Source: Crenothrix sp043729335 (GTDB lineage Bacteria > Pseudomonadota > Gammaproteobacteria > Methylococcales > Methylomonadaceae). From it: 64,000 bases of DNA. Positions 61,066 through 64,000 of the stretch are shown piece by piece. Each line of letters begins with the position of its first letter. The stretch's first letter is position 1. Location: the NCBI RefSeq assembly GCF_043729335.1, contig NZ_JAYTLQ010000001.1:1-64000 (forward strand), read 5' to 3'. The notes under the pieces were generated by a model. It was not told the DNA's origin and did no database searches. It saw only the letters and a list, made by a program, of their open reading frames with translations. The translations under genes and the position numbers were made by a program.

Positions 61066-61734
61066 ATGCTTAAATACCTGCTTACTTTATTTATGGTCAT
61101 CATGCTATCTGGCTGCGGTTACAACACTTTGCAAATGACCGATGAAGATATTAAGGCGTCATGGGCAGAAGTGCTTAATCAATATCAGCGCCGTGCTGAT
61201 TTAGTCCCTAATTTGGTGAATGTGGTTAAGGGCTACGCCACTCACGAAAAAGATGTGTTAACCCAAGTGACTGAAGCCCGTGCTAAAGTAGGGTCTATTA
61301 AAGCCACACCTGAACTGGTTAATGATGAAGAAGCCTTCAAGAAATTTATGGCGGCGCAAAAAGATATGACCAGTGCGCTTTCTCGCTTAATGGTAATCGC
61401 TGAAAACTACCCACAACTGAAAGCCGATGCCGGTTTCCGTGATTTACAAGCGCAACTGGAAGGTACGGAAAACCGCATTTCGGTAGCACGTCATCGTTAC
61501 ATTGATGCGGTTAGAGCGTATAACCTGACGGTACGTTCTTTCCCGAGCAATATAACCTCCATGATATTTGGTTACAAAACTAAACCCAGCCTGCAAGTGC
61601 AAAACGAGCAAGCCATTACCGAGCCACCTAAAGTTGATTTTTCAACACCGGCGGCACAACCACCTGTTAGCACGATTCCAGCGCCAGCACCGCAAATATC
61701 AGCACCGGTGCAACAACCCGCAACAACGCATTAA
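61066..61734 (+). CDS. lemA: LemA-family lipoprotein
   Basis: A 222-residue LemA protein: lipobox LSGC, then a helical bundle with VLNQYQRRADLVPNLVNVVKGYA, RLMVIAENYPQLKAD, FRDLQAQLEGTENRI and ARHRYIDAVRAYN, all typical. A Pro-rich tail follows. The frame opens at 61045, but ATG 61066 begins the signal. It is first in an operon with two TPM-domain proteins, a common but poorly understood combination. Confidence 0.92.
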   Translation: MLKYLLTLFMVIMLSGCGYNTLQMTDEDIKASWAEVLNQYQRRADLVPNLVNVVKGYATHEKDVLTQVTEARAKVGSIKATPELVNDEEAFKKFMAAQKDMTSALSRLMVIAENYPQLKADAGFRDLQAQLEGTENRISVARHRYIDAVRAYNLTVRSFPSNITSMIFGYKTKPSLQVQNEQAITEPPKVDFSTPAAQPPVSTIPAPAPQISAPVQQPATTH

Positions 61735-61746
61735 GCAAGGTTTCTG

Positions 61747-62598
61747 GTGACACCTTCTTACATCCGCTACGGACTCAGCCTATTACTGCTGCTATTTATT
61801 AGCACAGTTTGGGCTGAGATTGCTGTTCCCAAATTATCGCAGCGCGTTACTGATCTTACTGGCACGTTAAGTACCGCTCAAATTGCAGGTCTAGACGAAA
61901 AATTAGCGGCTTTAGAAACCCAGAAAGGCAGCCAGATTGCGGTACTCATTATTCCCACTACCCAACCTCAAGACATTGCCGAGTACGGTATACAAGTAGC
62001 AGATTTGTGGCGTATCGGCCGTAAAAACATTGACGACGGCCTGATTCTTATTGTCGCCAAAGATGATCGCAAATTACGCATTGAAGTGGGACGCGGTTTA
62101 GAAGGTGTGATTCCTGATGTAATTGCCAAACGCATCATTTCTGATGTCATTACGCCTTATTTTAAAGCCGGTGATTTTGTTGGCGGTATTGATGCCGGTG
62201 TTTCTCAACTCATAAAACTCATTGAAGGTGAAGAACTCCCTGCCCCTAAGGCGCAAGCCAATGGCCAACAAGGCGGTGAAGGCGGTTATCTTTTCATATT
62301 AATCGCTGGATTATTTGCAGGCTCAGTGTTGTCCGCTATTTTTGGACGCGTCATGGGCGGCACGATTGCAGGATTAGGCAGTGCTGCGCTGGTAGCACTA
62401 TTATTTGGCTTAGGCATAGCGGCAGTCATTGTCGGAATTATGGTTTTCTTTATGATAGGTGTGGGTAGAAACGGCGGCGGCTGGTCAAATGGCGGTGGAT
62501 TTGGTGGCGGTGGTGGCTGGGGCGGCGGCTCTTCTGGTGGCTCATGGGGAGGTGGCGGCGGTGGTTTTGGCGGCGGCGGGGCATCTGGCTCATGGTAG
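61747..62598 (+). CDS. TPM-domain protein, YgcG type
   Basis: A 283-residue precursor. After a signal peptide the TPM domain (about 25-150; TLSTAQIAGLDEKLAALE, IGRKNIDDGLILIVAKDDRKLRIEVGRGLEG) is followed by two membrane helices and a Gly-rich, Trp/Ser-spotted tail (about 235-283) typical of YgcG proteins. It starts with GTG and sits 12 bases after lemA. The function in the envelope is not established; related domains have been linked to photosystem repair and acid phosphatase activity. Confidence 0.9.
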   Translation: MTPSYIRYGLSLLLLLFISTVWAEIAVPKLSQRVTDLTGTLSTAQIAGLDEKLAALETQKGSQIAVLIIPTTQPQDIAEYGIQVADLWRIGRKNIDDGLILIVAKDDRKLRIEVGRGLEGVIPDVIAKRIISDVITPYFKAGDFVGGIDAGVSQLIKLIEGEELPAPKAQANGQQGGEGGYLFILIAGLFAGSVLSAIFGRVMGGTIAGLGSAALVALLFGLGIAAVIVGIMVFFMIGVGRNGGGWSNGGGFGGGGGWGGGSSGGSWGGGGGGFGGGGASGSW

Positions 62599-63098
62599 CG
62601 TTTAAACGTTGGTTACGTCATGCTTTCATGCCGCCTTGGCGTTGGCGCGTCATTTTCCCAAAGTCTGTGCTTAACGCCATAGAAGTTGCGGTTAGACAGT
62701 CTGAGTCTCAGCATCGTGGTGAAATCCGTTTTGCTATTGAAAATGCACTGGCACCGGGTTCTGTGTGGCAAGGGCTCTCTGCCAGACAACGTGCAACGCA
62801 AGTGTTCTCAAACCTAGGGGTATGGGACACTGAAGAAAATTGCGGTGTATTAATTTACTTAATGCTAGCGGACAAAGAAGTACACATTGTTGCCGACCGC
62901 GGACTCAGTAAGCAAGTGCCCCAAGCAGAGTGGAATGCTATCGCAGAAGTGATGCGCAGGCATTTTCTTAAGGGTGATTTCCAAAGTGGATCTATTGAAG
63001 GTATTGAACAAATTACACGGCTGTTAGCGGATAAATTCCCTGCAAATACAAGTAGAGTTAACGAGCTGCCTGATCGTCCCGTGGTTATCCGCAAATAA
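62592..63098 (+). CDS. TPM-domain protein (second)
   Basis: A 168-residue TPM-domain protein. HRGEIRFAIENALAP, GVWDTEENCGVLIYLMLADKEVHIVADRGLS and IAEVMRRHFLKGDFQSGSIEGI are typical. There is no signal peptide and no membrane helix except possibly near the N-terminus. The ATG at 62592 overlaps the previous stop; the longer frame from 62544 only reads the Gly-rich region in another frame. Third gene of the lemA operon. Confidence 0.88.
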   Translation: MVAFKRWLRHAFMPPWRWRVIFPKSVLNAIEVAVRQSESQHRGEIRFAIENALAPGSVWQGLSARQRATQVFSNLGVWDTEENCGVLIYLMLADKEVHIVADRGLSKQVPQAEWNAIAEVMRRHFLKGDFQSGSIEGIEQITRLLADKFPANTSRVNELPDRPVVIRK

Positions 63099-63121
63099 AA
63101 CACGTTACCTATTTAAAAAAA

Positions 63122-63151
63122 CCATTCGTGGTGAGCTTGTCGAACCATGAA
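63122..63151 (+). repeat. Single REP-like arm (GTGAGCTTGTCGAA family)
   Basis: TTCGTGGTGAGCTTGTCGAA followed by CCATGA matches the left arm of the palindrome at 22362-22441. It lies between the convergent lemA operon and ftsH. Only one arm is present. Confidence 0.75.
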
Positions 63152-63181
63152 TAACAAATTAGGTAGCCCTAAATAGTAGGC

Positions 63182-63209
63182 AAAAAAAGGGGGAGTCTTA
63201 CGACCCCCC
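63182..63209 (-). terminator. Rho-independent terminator after ftsH
   Basis: On the minus strand GGGGGGTC, a four-base loop, and GACTCCCCC (one bulged T) followed by seven T. It lies about 17 bases past the ftsH stop. Confidence 0.85.
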
Positions 63210-63225
63210 ATCCTATGAGCGCACC

Positions 63226-64000
63226 TCAAACTTGTCCAGCAGGTTTATTCATTTTTATACCGGTAGTATCCGATTTATCCTGCTTAGTATAATCATTGTG
63301 ATTTGGCGTATTATTATTGTCGTCTTTAGGTGGCTTAGGCGCTACTCCAGCCATCAAAGCGTCAATTTGCGCTTTATCGATAGTTTCCCATTCCATTAAG
63401 GCCTGGGCCATTTTGTGCAACACTTCAATATTGTCATTTAGCAGCGTTTCAGCACGTTGGTAGTTACGATCTATCAATGCTCGCACTTCCTCATCAATCT
63501 GATGGGAAACGTTAATAGATACCTTAGAACCTGAAGATGAGTAACCCATAAAAGGCTGTCCACCTTGCTCACCGTATACCAAAGGACCCAGTTTGTCGGA
63601 AAAGCCCCAGCGTGTCACCATGTTACGCGCCAACTCTGATGCTCTTTCAATATCATTAGAAGCACCTGTAGTGACTAGATCACCACCATAGATAATAAGT
63701 TCCGCAATTCTTCCACCTAATAAACTGGCCAGTTGACTTTCTAACTTGCGTTTATTAGCACCATACTGGTCTCTTTCAGGTAAGAACATAGTAATACCTA
63801 ATGCTCTACCTCTAGGCATGATACTGACTTTGTATACAGGATCATGCTCTGGAGACAATTGGCCAACGATACAATGTCCTGCTTCATGATAAGCCGTTAA
63901 CAACTTGTCTTCTTCGGTCATGACCGCAGTATGCCTTTCAGCACCCATCAAAATTTTGTCTTTGGCTTTTTCCAGCTCAAACATACTGACTTCAGTTTTG
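63226..64000 (-). CDS. ftsH: ATP-dependent zinc metalloprotease FtsH (C-terminal part; gene continues past the window)
   Basis: The visible 258 or so codons are the peptidase part: MFELEKAKDKILMGAER, the zinc motif AYHEAGHCIVG, MPRGRALGITMFLPERDQY, GGRIAELIIYGGD (third zinc ligand region) and SNDIERASELARNMVTRWG. The C-terminal tail is long and polar (PPKPPKDDNNNTPN ... KPAGQV). The frame stays open to base 64000 with FtsH-like codons (...TEVSMFELEK), so the AAA+ domain and membrane part lie outside. It degrades membrane proteins and, in enteric bacteria, LpxC. It is followed by a strong terminator. Confidence 0.93.
   Translation of the reverse strand, partial: KTEVSMFELEKAKDKILMGAERHTAVMTEEDKLLTAYHEAGHCIVGQLSPEHDPVYKVSIMPRGRALGITMFLPERDQYGANKRKLESQLASLLGGRIAELIIYGGDLVTTGASNDIERASELARNMVTRWGFSDKLGPLVYGEQGGQPFMGYSSSGSKVSINVSHQIDEEVRALIDRNYQRAETLLNDNIEVLHKMAQALMEWETIDKAQIDALMAGVAPKPPKDDNNNTPNHNDYTKQDKSDTTGIKMNKPAGQV

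Overview
The window looks like chromosomal DNA of a gram-negative gammaproteobacterium with moderate to low GC. The evidence is a heptose-containing LPS core operon, MsbA, several outer-membrane lipoproteins, CmoA, MltF, MepA and an RND efflux system. Copper-linked exported proteins, an aryl-polyene-type cluster and GTAGGGTGG-type palindromic repeats would fit a methanotroph-like Methylococcales bacterium. No methane oxidation gene lies in the window, so that placement is inference. I saw no rRNA, tRNA or CRISPR array.

Layout. 0.2-8.3 kb (minus): LPS inner-core operon (GT9 heptosyltransferase, O-antigen ligase-like protein, GT2, msbA, gmhA, hldE, hldD). 8.4-11.9 kb (minus): exported redox and copper genes (Tat-exported superoxide-reductase-like protein, unknown membrane protein, YqaA-like protein, membrane-anchored cupredoxin, and a partner of unknown family). 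12.2-21 kb (plus): housekeeping genes pgi, mltF, guaB, guaA, tadA, an ICMT-like methyltransferase and cmoA. 21-22.2 kb: a CPA2 antiporter. 22.6-28.5 kb: a complete tripartite RND efflux operon.

28.5-55.5 kb holds an aryl polyene / xanthomonadin-like pigment cluster in two pieces. One piece (28.9-31.3 kb) has ketosynthase, ketoreductase and dehydratase. The other (43.0-55.5 kb) has thioesterase, aromatic amino acid ammonia-lyase, acyltransferases, GT2, an acyl-ACP ligase fused to a dehydratase, a COG4648-type membrane protein, two ACPs, a chain-length-factor-like protein, a halogenase-family flavoprotein, a DUF3261 lipoprotein and a second ketosynthase. Between them sits an accessory block of about 11.6 kb. 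It carries four toxin-antitoxin modules, a DsbA-like protein, two paralogous secreted S1 proteases with a META-domain lipoprotein, a 5'-truncated radical SAM gene, a large beta-propeller protein with one c-type heme motif, and palindromic repeats at its right edge. The lipid-carrier (LolA-like) and MMPL-type exporter genes often found in such clusters are not in the window, and an Rpn-type nuclease gene interrupts the right half.

55.8-64 kb: DUF805 protein, CopC plus a lipoprotein that appears to be a divergent relative of the partner at 11.3 kb, MepA, a secreted M14 carboxypeptidase, a LemA / TPM-domain trio, and the 3' part of ftsH, which runs off the right edge.

Best candidates for something undescribed: the interrupted polyene cluster; the protease pair + META lipoprotein operon with a perfect 12-bp dyad at its promoter; and the copper-linked, Cys-pair, membrane-anchored protein family present at two loci.
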